From assembly GCA_949825065.1 (NCBI GenBank), contig OX463849.1, forward strand, positions 40,763,852-40,827,851: a stretch of DNA of 64,000 bases, in the 5' to 3' direction. The position numbers and the translations under genes were made by a program. Source of the DNA: Odontocerum albicorne (lineage: Eukaryota; Arthropoda; Insecta; Trichoptera; Odontoceridae). Positions 11,101 through 20,670 of the stretch are shown piece by piece. The stretch's first letter is position 1, and each line of letters starts with the position of its first letter. Under the pieces are notes generated by a model that saw only the letters and a list, made by a program, of their open reading frames with translations, ran no database searches and had not been told where the DNA came from.

Positions 11101-12289
11101 GAATGCTTCAATTTTAACCATATAGGTACACTTGGTGCGGTGTTAAAATGCTGGAAAGGAATAATGATTAGTACATGTAATAGTGTCCTCAGTAGTTGAG
11201 AGTGTAAATGGTTACTAGATTTTGAATAAAGTAGCATAGAGATTTTAAGGATTCACGAATACATCGGGTTCAGGTTTTGGTTTACTCGTTAGTCGTTTTG
11301 TTTGATTGTTTTCTTCATTGTTCTTCTGTGTCTTGATTTACTCGCTGCTGGGTTAAGGTGATTTTCAAAGATTTCCGAGTTTTTTTTTAATGTTTTTGAA
11401 CTGTTATAAAACGGCGCTTATATATAAAATATTCACAGAGTTTACAAGTTATCATTTCAATAAACACATTTTATATCAATTCTCAAACAAAATACCGTAT
11501 TAAACAAAACAATACCACCCGATACATCAACTGACAGCTGAATGTCACATTTGATTATTTACTCGTCATTAAATCAGGATAAAAATATATTACTCCAATT
11601 TTATAACTGAAATATTACACGCGCCTCGTTTTGTTTGTAAAAAGGAACAAAAAAATAGTGTGACATCTGTCATACCAAATAGAACTATCTAAATGATTAT
11701 CAACAATAATGTATTGTACTATTCAGGAAACATCCCAATAGATCTAGGTATTCGTTAGAATAATAATATTTTTTCCAAAAACGTTATTATTGAAACTATG
11801 CCTTTTTGTTCTACACCTTCTCATTTAACATAAACAAAGAGATGCTCCTTAAAGACGGTTACATTTCTGTCCCAGTATTTCCTAGATCATAAATTTTCTA
11901 TGGGATCAACTTTCCATAATAACTCACTCTGCAGTGCCTTCACTGAATACATCACAGAATATTTACCGATATTCGCTCTGTACCATAATGTTATTTATCT
12001 CAAATAACATATTTACAATACATACCACCATGCTATGCCCCTTGTAGAGAGAACTCTCCACAATTCTTATATAAAGACCCATTATTTTTGCATCCACACG
12101 TCACCCACAAGCTTATATTATTTGTGCTTCTAGATTAACAATTGTCTGAAAATCTGACCAACTTGATCCAGTCACTTTTATGTCCCATTTATCTTGCATT
12201 TCTGATTTTGTTTTTATTGATTTTTTCTCATTATTTCCCTCTACATGACCAAAAATGAACAATTTATGTAGGGCCGCTTAAATAGCAGA
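11101..12289. other. AT-rich stretch, nothing recognised
   Basis: No gene or repeat family recognised over about 1.2 kb. Plus- and minus-strand frames are all short. Confidence 0.35.
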
Positions 12290-12490
12290 CTTTTCAAGGG
12301 CTCTCTATCTCGGTATTCGGACCCACTATTATTGACAGGTTAAAAATATTACAAAATGAAAATGTACTCATTAAGTGTAATAATAGAAAAGCGGTGGCAG
12401 CAACTTTTAGATAGGGTATTTCTCCACATCTCACATGTTTAGAAAAATATATTTTGTAAGAAAACCTCAGAAAATTACCCAAAGGAAGAC
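12290..12490 (+). repeat. Repeat X, first half (unknown coding remnant)
   Basis: Similar to 51710-51980: an ...attattgacaggttaaaa stretch, a gcagc(aa/tg) Ala-rich point, then text coding for a segment with HMF.K.Y.V.K..K..Q.K spacing in both copies. Frames are interrupted in this copy. I do not recognise the protein. Its second half appears displaced to 13145-13300. Confidence 0.5.
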
Positions 12491-13144
12491 GTACTACAAA
12501 AAAACCTTTTTAGGTCTTCCGATATTTAATTTCTTTATTTTCATTTTTCTTACAATGTACAGTCGATATCAACCATTTGAACATACATATTAAAAATTTA
12601 GTGTGCATCAATCTTACAAAGTACAATCACAAAATCTTATAAAGTACAAACATTACAACGTTAACGTGATTTATAGAAAATTACTATCAAAAGAGACACA
12701 CGCATACCATTACATAGACAGGTTTTCAATATGCCAAGGCCAGGGCTGTATCTTACGCAAGGAAGGGCTCTTGAAAAACAATATATACACAAAGCCCCGT
12801 TTGAAAAACTCAGTACATTTAGGAAATCCTCAAAACAATATACGTTAAAGAAAAATAAATATCCAATTTGGCAAAAAAACTGAAAGGAAAAAATCATTAT
12901 TAACAGTCATAAAAATTGAAATTTCAAAATCCCGAAATATGGAGATTAAAACAATAAAAAATAAACAATTATTAGTAAATCAGTATCCCAGTCTCAATCA
13001 TGCTCTAAGCATAGTAAAAAAATAGAAACAATAAATTATCGTAAATATAAATATACAATATTCAAACATCTATTGCTCTTCAGTTTACCTGACAGAGAAA
13101 TATTTCCACAAAGATCACATTGACATACTCGATTCTGAGAAAAA
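12491..13144. other. AT-rich insert between the two halves of repeat X
   Basis: About 650 bases separate homologues of regions that are adjacent at 51980-52020, so this may be a later insertion into repeat X. The plus- and minus-strand frames of about 80 codons here overlap each other and show no domain. Confidence 0.35.
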
Positions 13145-13300
13145 TACCTAAAGCCGAATGTGACAGTTCGGCTTTAGGTGGAGTGTAGTAAATATGTGCA
13201 TTGTTCACATACAATCATACATTTTGGTGTCCTTCTAAAAAGGATTGTTTTAAAATGTTTCTTCAATTTGTACACATGCTATCTGTATTTATAACACTTA
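13145..13300 (+). repeat. Repeat X, second half, with hairpin
   Basis: Shares ctttaggtggagtgtag, then gttcacat, then aaaaaggattgttttt and tgtacac with 52015-52120. A perfect 12-bp hairpin (13147-13158 with 13167-13178, 8-nt loop) lies at its left edge and is absent from the other copy. Confidence 0.6.
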
Positions 13301-13489
13301 AAAGCAATTATTCCACGCAACAGGATCAGCAACGGCAAAAACTCTGTTATAATACCCTATTGGATTAATTCGAAGCAATTAATTTATTTATTTATGTTCC
13401 TTCTGTTATCGAGATGTTTTCGAGCTCATGCTTTCGAGATATGGTGATGGCGAATTATCATGTGAAAATATGGAAAACTTAAAAAATTA

Positions 13490-13660
13490 TCAAAAAACTG
13501 TATGCGAGGAATGATGGGTAGAGAGAGTTTAGAAGGATTTGTTTTAAGGGCCGTGACAGGGGAGATGCAGATCACCAACCTGATGGACTAACCAAGTCAA
13601 GAAAAAATAGTGAATGTTTAATGACATCGGTACTCAGAGATACTTCAAGTAGTGAAAGGT
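13490..13660 (+). pseudogene. Possible LINE C-terminal remnant
   Basis: Text such as gtagagagagtttagaagg, then caacctgatggactaacc and actcagagatacttc, reads like the Arg/Trp-rich end of an RTE-type LINE, but no frame is open and no close copy exists in the window. Confidence 0.25.
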
Positions 13661-14292
13661 CGGGGATCATTATAGACAGAATTTCGAAGACAGTCCGGAG
13701 AAATCACATCCTTCAGTAATGAGGAAGTGACCAGAAAGAGACAGTTCAACAAATTTTAATTTCTGACGATCGTTTGATTTACGTTTGCAGTCGTTTAGAA
13801 GTTGATTGAATAGAATTTCAGACTTGTCCTTTCCATCACTGTTGCTTGTTAATTTCAACAGACAAGATAAAGATGTTTGTTCGATTTCCTTTAGTTTCTT
13901 TGAGTTGAACTAATTTATCTGCCATATAAGTATTACCTCTTCATCAATATGTGTGGTATTCAATGTGAACAAATGTACAAATACCTTATAAGGAATATAT
14001 TCTTGTTTATGTTGTTGTTTGAGAAAACTACTAACAAAATTATTCCAGCAAAACTTGATGCAATTTATAACGTCAAACACCATATTTGTGAACAATGATC
14101 AGCTCTGAAATTGGTAATATTTAGTACCGGGAAAATGTTAGCTATAAGGAGAATATGCTATGTGACAATATATGACAAGTAAAGGTATATGAAAACTAGA
14201 TTTGTATGCAAATTTCATGTTGTCAATTAATGGCATTTCCTTTTAGTCTACTGTCATGAAATTTACAATGAAATGCCAAAAGTCTGAGTAGT
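13661..14292. other. AT-rich stretch, nothing recognised
   Basis: Two minus-strand frames of about 60 codons (13670-13858 and 13910-14095) show no domain or repeat relation. Confidence 0.3.
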
Positions 14293-14311
14293 AAATTACA
14301 ATGTGTATTTA

Positions 14312-15219
14312 TATACGAGTATTATTTATAGTTAAGGCATTAACGTTGTGCAGGTTTAAATATATTGTAATTTGTTTTATCAAACACTGTTTATTCCACT
14401 TTTTGTAACGGTATAACCCTACCGGTTTCAAGGCTTTCACCTCATCTTCATGGGAGCACAAACAAGACTGAATTGTGTTCGAACTGGTACCGATATACAC
14501 GCTTCAAATGGTTGGGGACATTTAAGTTGGGGACTGAGGGTTGAGGGAGGCATAGGACGACCTCGGCGAGCAGCGGAGAGATTCTTGGTATATATGTGTT
14601 TGCCAGATGTTCGTCTCGATGTATTCCAAGTCACATAAACCCAGCTTTTTACACTAATTTCAATTTCCGGAAACTCTTATTTAACAGAAAAGGCAAAAAT
14701 GAAATACTTAGCAACAGTGGTGTGTATAAACTTTTATGTGCTGACTGATAATTTATATATAGGAAAGACAGGAATATCCTTTGAAAAGAGATTTCGTGAA
14801 CACAAATCCGACTTAACAAATCCTCTAATTTATTCTGAAATGGCTAATCATTGTCACCGTGAAAACCATACTTTTTCTATCGATGTTGCCAAATTCTTAC
14901 ATATCAGTAGTAATGGAAATAAATTGGACAGATTAGAGGCCCTAGAAATTTCTAAGTCAGTACATCGAGTCGAACATCTGGAAAACACATATATACCAAG
15001 AATATCTTCGCTGTTCGCCGAGGTCGTCCCATGCCTCCCTCAGTCCTCAGTCCCCAGCCCGAATGTCCCCAACCGTTAGAAGCGTGTAAATCGGTACCAG
15101 TTCGAACAGAATTCAGTCTTGCTTGTGTTCCCCTAAAGATGAAGTGAAAGCCTTGAAACCGGTAGGTTTATACCGTTACAAAAAGTGGAATAAACAGTGT
15201 TTGATAAAAACAAATTACT
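14312..15219 (+). mobile_element. Penelope-like element (PLE) with inverted terminal copy
   Basis: A Penelope-like retroelement fragment. The centre (about 14650-14960) encodes a GIY-YIG endonuclease domain. The right part (14960-15222) is the C-terminus and 3' region. The left part (14355-14624) is a long inverted copy of that same right part, about 265 bp at high identity. Flanking direct repeats atgtgtattta at 14301-14311 and 15220-15230, embedded in an 18/19 match, look like a target-site duplication. The extreme left (14322-14350) carries the inverse of the PLE 3' terminus, also seen at 17360-17390. Inverted terminal copies and short duplications are known in Penelope-like elements. The reverse transcriptase is absent. 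Confidence 0.82.
14660..15079 (+). pseudogene. PLE GIY-YIG endonuclease domain, frameshifted
   Basis: The endonuclease of Penelope-like elements, which nicks target DNA for integration. The first half of the signature, GVYKLLC (14719-14739), lies in one frame; the second half, NLYIGKTG (14750-14773), continues in another, so a small indel near 14745 breaks the gene. From there the frame is open: SFEKRFREH (the conserved Arg/Glu-His segment), a His-rich stretch HCHRENH, and NKLDRLEALEIS with the Glu expected in the active site. The GVY-to-YIG spacing of about ten residues fits the family. The end past residue 100 overlaps the inverted repeat and may not be natural C-terminus. Confidence 0.8.
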
Positions 15220-15230
15220 ATGTGTATTTA

Positions 15231-15754
15231 ATATAGTTGCTCGTTTGATTTTATGTGCAGGAGAATAATCATAGAATATTTATAATCAAATAAGAAGAAA
15301 TCTAGTTAATAATAAAGTTTTTTCTTTGTCACTCTAAATTTATTTTCACTTGATTGTTTATCCCTTTTTAAATTAAAATTTGGTTTCTATTTATTGCACC
15401 ATTCTGCATGAATTTGGTTTTATATTATTTTTTTGTTAAGTAACAGATACATTAATTGTCAAGTATCTACGATATGAACAATAAGTAATACGTAACATAC
15501 TCGTATATGTTATGTATACTCGAGTAAGAATTTTATGTGTATAACCTAAGTTTAACTTTTATACGATATACGAGTATTAAAGTATTTTATCAAGTTGTGA
15601 AGTCCTTAAATTCCATCATGTAGCTTTTAATGCAGCATCAATCAGAAGTGACTAATTTTGTATTTATTCATTAAAAAGCAACACTTAAAAAAATGTTGTA
15701 ATATAAAACATCAAATTCCATTGAAAAATATCTTTATCCTGCATTGTTTTGAAT
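15231..15754. other. AT-rich stretch, nothing recognised
   Basis: No repeat family match. It contains two TACTCGTA/TACGAGTA words (about 15499 and 15569). Confidence 0.35.
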
Positions 15755-15880
15755 AATATAACACTTTCGTTGTAAGATTACAACCTGGTAGGCGTATTGC
15801 CATGTGGTAATCTCTTTCAACCAACCACATGTATGTTAAAAATACTTTAAATGAATACCAGACTGGAACGCTTTTTTAAA
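15755..15880 (-). mobile_element. SINE-1 body and tail (minus strand)
   Basis: The minus strand reads body (ccagtctggtattcattt) into gttggttgaaagagattacc, then atggcaatacgcc and caacgaaagtgtta: the tail shared with LINE-B, well conserved. The head is missing where the next copy begins. Confidence 0.75.
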
Positions 15881-15885
15881 ATATT

Positions 15886-16010
15886 GACGGTCTTCGAGCG
15901 TTAGTTGGTAAGATGTCTGTCTTCCAAGTATTGTTGTTGGTTTGATTACAGCAGTACCCAATTAAAAAAAAAAGGGTTCAAGTCTGATATTCACTTTAAA
16001 TACCTTTTCT
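15886..16010 (+). mobile_element. SINE-1 head (plus strand)
   Basis: Head with A-box-like tagttggtaagatg and B-box-like ggtttgattac, then the A-run and the agtctgatattcacttt body. Tail absent. Back-to-back with the previous copy. Confidence 0.65.
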
Positions 16011-16159
16011 GCAGGGAATGTATGCTTTATCCGTGACTATATTGCACAACTTTTTGAATGGCTACGCACCTATTTGTACATATAAAAAATACTAACAGGA
16101 AAAATAGCAAACCCTTTATTGATTAACAAACTTGTCTTTAATGTTTTGTTTAACGACAC

Positions 16160-16660
16160 AGTTAAGTGTGATTATTTCCTAGCTCTTTATTTTGTGTGTT
16201 TGTTAGTCTTTCTTCATTTATTCGTTTTACATGTCCAAACCATCTCAACTTACTCTTATTCATCTTGCTTAACACATCAGCCTTAAGTTCACATTTATTC
16301 CTTATGTCCCTTCATTCCGTATTCTGTCATACATTGTCTCTACAGTATTTATTTGGCTCTTCCCAGCCTTTTTCATGATCACGTTTCCCTACCACACATT
16401 GAAATTGGCAGTAAATTACTATTGTGGACCTTAACAGAGTTTGATACTGATACTGGCCAGTTCAAATATACATGCTTTAGTACCCCGTTAACTTTGTTTC
16501 CTATCGCTACACGCCTTTCGATATCACTCTTAACCCTTCTATCATTTGTGAAAATACTACCCAAATAGCAGAATTTCTCAATTTGCTCTAATCTTTAATT
16601 TTTAATCCTATTGTCACATTTACTTTTCCATTCACACTTCTATCACTTTGTTTTCCTTAT
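16160..16660 (-). pseudogene. LINE-A copy, RT C-terminal remnant
   Basis: Antisense copy of LINE-A. Minus-strand coding text near 16564-16379 includes VKSDIERRVAIGNKVNG and NSVKVHN; a further region at 16350-16160 corresponds to the domain's invariant Asp/Arg-rich and gatggtttgg parts. Several frame breaks. The strand assignment explains the opposing plus-strand frames here. Confidence 0.8.
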
Positions 16661-16783
16661 CAAACTCTTTTGTTTATCTTTCTTATCAAACTCTGTAATT
16701 TCGAAAATAGTAATAATTAAATGTCGTTAAAAATTTACATGATATAGTTTGCACTGTTTTTTTTTCTGGGTTACAACTTAATC

Positions 16784-17205
16784 CTAGGATTGGTCTGCAC
16801 CAAACACTCGATCCCTCCACTCATCTCTGTCATCCGCCAGTCTCTTCATCTCCTGGTAGCTGCCACAGCGCACATCCCGGATCACCCGGTCCATGTAGCT
16901 GTATCTAGGGCGGGCTCTATGGCCATTGCCCTCAATCATTCCCTCGACGATGGTAAGGAGCAGGCCTGGGTGCCTGATGTTATGGCCTATCCAACTGGAT
17001 CGTTGTTGGGCAACTCTATTTAGGAGTTGCCTTGTTTCTCCAACCCCACTCAATACTTCATCGTTTCGGATGTGATCTGACCAATGGACCCTGGCCATGC
17101 GCCTGTAGCACCACGTGGACCATCAGCCAGACACCTGGACTCGCTCTGGCTGATGGTCCACGTTTCGCAGCCATACAGCAGCACACTTTAGACAAGAGTT
17201 TTCAC
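16784..17205 (-). pseudogene. LINE-F RT C-terminus
   Basis: Minus-strand text from 17205 reads RKNLVKTLV and LLYGCETWTIS, typical of RTE-type reverse transcriptase C-termini. It is then disrupted by the hairpin at 17114-17162. After this a clean frame (17098-16784, 104 residues) runs MARVHWSDHIRNDEVL, RSSWIGHNIRH, MDRVIRDVRCGSYQEMKRLA to a stop. The region equivalent to the KRLEA..MWCYRR joint is replaced by an inverted copy of upstream sequence. No RT active-site motif remains. Confidence 0.82.
17114..17162. repeat. 17-bp snap-back hairpin inside LINE-F
   Basis: cgtggaccatcagccag (17114-17130) and its perfect complement (17146-17162) flank 15 bases. One arm is natural LINE-F coding text (ETWTISQ); the other replaces what should be different coding sequence. 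Confidence 0.88.
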
Positions 17206-17213
17206 TAAATTCT

Positions 17214-17239
17214 TCCTAACATTGATATCAATGTTAGGA
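17214..17239. repeat. 26-bp perfect palindrome at LINE-F 5' boundary
   Basis: tcctaacattgat and its complement, no loop. The left half belongs to LINE-F coding text (DINVRKN on the minus strand); the right half lies beyond the truncation point. Confidence 0.9.
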
Positions 17240-17252
17240 GAGATGATATAGT

Positions 17253-17397
17253 AATTTATTTTTAACAAACAATGTTTATTCCACTTTTTTGTGACGGTAT
17301 ATCCCTACCGGTTTCAAGGCTTTCACCTCATCTTCAGGGGAGCGCAAACATGACTCCACAACGTTAATGCCTTAACTATAAACAAAAGAGATGATAT
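17253..17397 (-). mobile_element. PLE terminal fragment with 13-bp target-site duplication
   Basis: 145-bp PLE terminus on the minus strand, bracketed by gagatgatatagt at 17240-17252 and 17398-17410. Read on the minus strand it starts with the inverse of the PLE 3' end (tttatagttaaggcattaac), then the ctgaagatgaggtgaaagcc block, the conserved hairpin, and gtggaataaac. It lies inside the right target-site duplication of LINE-F, so it is younger. Confidence 0.85.
17293..17337 (-). ncRNA. Hammerhead-like motif in PLE terminus (tentative)
   Basis: The minus strand reads CTGAAGA (17337-17331), a short pairing segment, GAAA (17315-17312), then a 5-bp hairpin CGGTA/TACCG (17310-17295). The order CUGANGA - stem - GAAA - stem resembles a hammerhead core, and Penelope-like elements are known to carry hammerhead ribozymes. 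However, a convincing stem I is not seen and one stem III pair is mismatched, so activity is unproven. The hairpin itself is conserved in all five PLE ends here. Confidence 0.3.
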
Positions 17398-17419
17398 AGT
17401 TTGCACTGTATACGACATT

Positions 17420-17954
17420 ATATAGACATACAAATATACTCAATAGTGAAGTATAATTTTAATGATGTTTCTAACGATTTGACATCGTAATCACTGTTTT
17501 GAATAACCGTATACGCATCAGGTGGTTCCGTACGCCCGACTGTAATGTATTCACATCCATAATTAACCATTTTAAGTTCGTTCGTATTAAAATCATTGCA
17601 CGATCACGACTTCAACACTTTCTTGTCAAAATATCCGATACGTATCACGAATCACAATAAAAGGGACAGTTTTTAAATTCAGTGTTTGGAGATATTTAAT
17701 TTTTACAATTAAAATTGTTGGGATACCAAAAATAATATGAAAGAAAAAGTGTAGAATCTGAATGTATGATGTAAATATGCCCATCTTTTGGATGTTTTTA
17801 AAAGTAATCTGTAATAAATATTTGCCAAAGGCTATACCTATACACAAATTTATATCTTAAGAACTAGTTTAATTCATATATTGTAATTATGAACTAACTT
17901 AATTTTAATTTCCTTCATGGCGTTTTATTTTTAATAATTTTAATGTTTATTTAC
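17420..17954. other. AT-rich stretch, nothing recognised
   Basis: Flank of the LINE-F target site. The minus-strand frame 17626-17847 is hydrophobic and low-complexity with no domain signature. Confidence 0.35.
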
Positions 17955-18088
17955 TGTTTACTGGGGACACGACAAATGAAAGGCAACAAACCCAGATCCA
18001 TGAAAATTGTGTGTCCAAATTAAATTACCTGTTGTTTTTTCACAAATGATGTATGTTTCTTGTCATGTGTAAAATAAATAAATAAATT
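17955..18088 (+). mobile_element. LINE-G 3' tail copy
   Basis: About 130 bp of LINE-G 3' UTR: gtttactggggacacgac, aaaggcaacaaacccagatc, ttacctgttgttttttc, cttgtcatgtgtaa, then an aataaataaataaa tail. Matches 28510-28656 and, inverted, 41200-41330. Confidence 0.85.
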
Positions 18089-18157
18089 TATCTTTTCGAT
18101 GTACTCGTATATTTCAATATTGGTGACAAATCTCACTAGTCAATATATTTTAATTTA

Positions 18158-18380
18158 TTGTAATTTGATAAGTCTAACACTGTATATTCCACATTATATA
18201 ACGGTATAACTCTACCGATTTCAAGATTTTCACCTCATCATCAGGGAATCACAGACAAGACTGATGATGATATGAAAACCTTGAACCCGATAGGGTTATA
18301 TCGTTATATAAAGTGGAATTAACCGTGTTTGCCTAAACAAATTACAACGTCTTTAAACCTCCATAGTGTTAATGACAACT
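18158..18380 (+). mobile_element. PLE foldback: two termini head-to-head
   Basis: 18158-18347 is an imperfect palindrome made of a minus-strand PLE terminus (18158-18250) facing a plus-strand one (18255-18347). Each carries a CTGATGA word (18244-18238 and 18261-18267) and the 5-bp hairpin. The right side continues with the PLE 3' end (ctttaaacctcc...gtgttaatgac) to about 18380. Confidence 0.8.
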
Positions 18381-18387
18381 TTAAATA

Positions 18388-18642
18388 ATATCGTCGTTCT
18401 TCTGCGAAAAGCTTTTAAGACCATTTTTACTTAAAATGACTTTTTGATAACATTTTACTAAAAATAAAAATATCTATCCATGGAAAAAATATTTATGTTC
18501 AAAAGTGATATGGTTTCGCTGTTATGAAAAGATAAAAAGTCATATAACTTGATTTTACACCACCTTCCGAAACTTAACTTGCATTTATCTCAAAACTGAA
18601 TATTTGGACTTAAATGCTTTTCGCAGAACAACGACGATATAT
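18388..18642. mobile_element. Foldback/MITE-like element
   Basis: Inverted arms 18388-18419 and 18609-18640 match at 30 of 32 positions (cgtcgtt.ttctgcgaaaagc). The interior is AT-rich and non-coding. No clear target-site duplication, so it could also be a local inversion scar. Confidence 0.65.
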
Positions 18643-19164
18643 TTCAATTTAAGTGTCTCTAATCTCATGAGCGGCTGCAATTTGGATTTGTTGGAATATT
18701 AAGTGTGAATTTCGCGTATAGAAGTCAACTGTCTCAGAAGAGGCAATGAGTCTAGTGAGACGACTGATATACTAAGACAGTTTGTCTTGTGAATAACACG
18801 TAAATACTTTGAACCCGATTTCATCTTCATTGAATAAATTGATTGTTCTGAATCGATACAGTAGGGTGGGGTATTGGGACAGGGATTTATCCGGCTGATC
18901 CTGTGGCGTGGTATGGTCTGCCTTTTAGTGTTAAATATATAGGTTGCACATGCAGTTTTAAGAAGCTCTTAAAAAATAAAACTTTTTTGGGAGTTTTTGT
19001 CAAAATTTATAATTATATATACACTACACACATAGGTACATTACACTACACCTACAGCCGAATGTATTATTATCACATATCGGAAGATTTGCAAAGGTCC
19101 TTTGTAGTTCGTCTTCCCGTAAGTAAGTTTTAACACTACGTAATATTTAAAAAAATAATATTTC
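18643..19164. other. AT-rich stretch, nothing recognised
   Basis: No gene or repeat recognised. Confidence 0.3.
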
Positions 19165-19345
19165 GACCTCTGTTGTATAGTTGATGAGATCCGGTAGTAA
19201 CGGATTCGATTTCCGTTGGAATGCAAATTTTTTTAAGAAAAGGGTGGCCGTCTGGTTTCATTTAAGACTTGTTTAACATCTTTCTGGTTAGTTGGAAGAG
19301 ATTACCAAATACCAATAATCCCACCAGGTCACACTATATACAAAT
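19165..19345 (+). mobile_element. SINE-1, near full length
   Basis: Head gacctctgttgtatagttga with B-box-like cggattcgatttccgttgg; body with catttaagacttgtttaac; tail tctggttagttggaagagat, then taccaa...aataatcccaccagg. Among the more complete copies of the family. Confidence 0.8.
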
Positions 19346-19888
19346 AATTTACAATATGTTACAATAAAATGTACCAGCATATAAAAACTGCCCCTCATTA
19401 AGACAATGGCTTAACAGTCATCAGGTACTCATTTCACGCGAAATTATCCCCGAAACATCGCTACTTCAGCTCATATGAATATAATATGACATGCATACTG
19501 AGCATCCTCTCACCTCTGCTGCACTCGACCGCTCCTCAACACAGCGGCAATTAGGGGACAGTGATGGATAGTATAGATAGCGGCATTTGATTGTGCGCAG
19601 ATAAGAGAGAAAACTGGTGTGACGATTTCAAATGGATTAATGTTACAAATTGATGTTTGAGAACATATTTTTTATGTAAGGTACGCTCATAGACTAAAGC
19701 TGCTAAGACATGATTATAAAAGATGGATGCGGAATAGTATTATACTCGTAAAATAAATTCCATATTCATAATTTTCTTTAATTCATACTTTTTTAAGTAT
19801 GCGATCAACCAATAAAATTAAACTTAATAAAAAATATCGGCAATTGATTAGTTTTAACCTATCCCTTGATTAGTTTTAACCTCAGCGA
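19346..19888. other. Stretch without a recognised gene
   Basis: The word ttgattagttttaacct is directly duplicated (about 19846 and 19867) just before LINE-B copy 2. Otherwise nothing recognised. Confidence 0.35.
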
Positions 19889-20571
19889 GTGTCTAAGATT
19901 CATTTTCAACTTACAAAAGTACAATCATATAACTTCATACCAGAAGGCATTGAACTGGTTGAATGTTAGAAATAGACGCCAAATTCATATACTGTCTCTA
20001 TTTTATAATATTCTTAACTGTCCCGCCACACCCTCTTATCTCGTCGAAAATTTTCAGCGTCTTTCCAATCATGGACTAGCGCTACGCTCAAACAGAGATT
20101 GTTTATTGGCCTTTCCAGTTCACCGCTCCTCTTTCTTTACATCGTCCTTAACTGTCCATGCAGTGAGACTCTGGAATCAGTTACAAACCAATATAAGACT
20201 CGCTCCGTCCTTGGCATGCTTTAAGAAGCGACTGAAAAAACTCTTAATTTCTAGTCAGTAAAATAACGTGTTTCATTCCTGATTTTTCTTTTCCTTTCCT
20301 CTCCACCATCCTTTCCTTTCCTTTTGATTGATGATATCTCACTTTATATGAAAAATAATGTTCGGGTGATTGTCCGTCTTTGTGGGGTTCGTGGGCATGT
20401 TCTCACGTATATGTTTATGGATTTCGTGGGGATGGATAGTCATTTGAATTATTTATGCGACCACGTAACTTGCTTCATTTACTTTTGTCTGGTTGGTTGG
20501 AAGAGATTGCCTGGCAATAAGCCCGCCAGATTGTATTGCAATAAAAGTGTTAAATAAATAAATAAACCTTC
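19889..20571 (+). pseudogene. LINE-B copy 2 (Jockey-like), intact C-terminus
   Basis: 5'-truncated copy. From about 19890 to 20261 the frame is open and ends naturally: CLRFIFNLQKYNHITSYQ, NWLNVRNRRQIHIL, LRSNRDCLLAFPVHRS, VHAVRLWNQLQTNIRLAP, FKKRLKKLLISSQ-stop. This gives the undamaged reading that shows copy 1 has lost one base. The 3' UTR carries a 77-codon frame (20324-20557), one codon shorter than in copy 1 through loss of one Pro codon. The tail is aataaataaataa. RT catalytic motifs lie upstream of the truncation. Confidence 0.87.
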
Positions 20572-20634
20572 AAAGAAAATAGAAATTTACATCACTCAAA
20601 AAATGTCAATCAAGCTATTCATATTCGGTAATAA

Positions 20635-20670
20635 GAATACAGTAAAATAAATGTTTATTTTACTGTATTC
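20635..20670. repeat. 17-bp hairpin, 2-nt loop
   Basis: gaatacagtaaaataaa (20635-20651) and its perfect complement (20654-20670). Located 64 bases after the LINE-B tail. Confidence 0.88.

Larger units (their letters stand above)
16758..17242 (-). mobile_element. LINE-F (RTE-type) insertion with 19-bp target-site duplication
   Basis: 5'-truncated RTE-type insertion on the minus strand. Its 3' end is at the left, with a T run at 16758-16767 (A tail on the coding strand). The word atgatatagtttgcactgt occurs at 16739-16757 and again at 17401-17419, bracketing the LINE plus a later PLE insertion, and is read as the LINE's target-site duplication. The right (5') boundary ends in a perfect palindrome (17214-17239). 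Confidence 0.82.
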
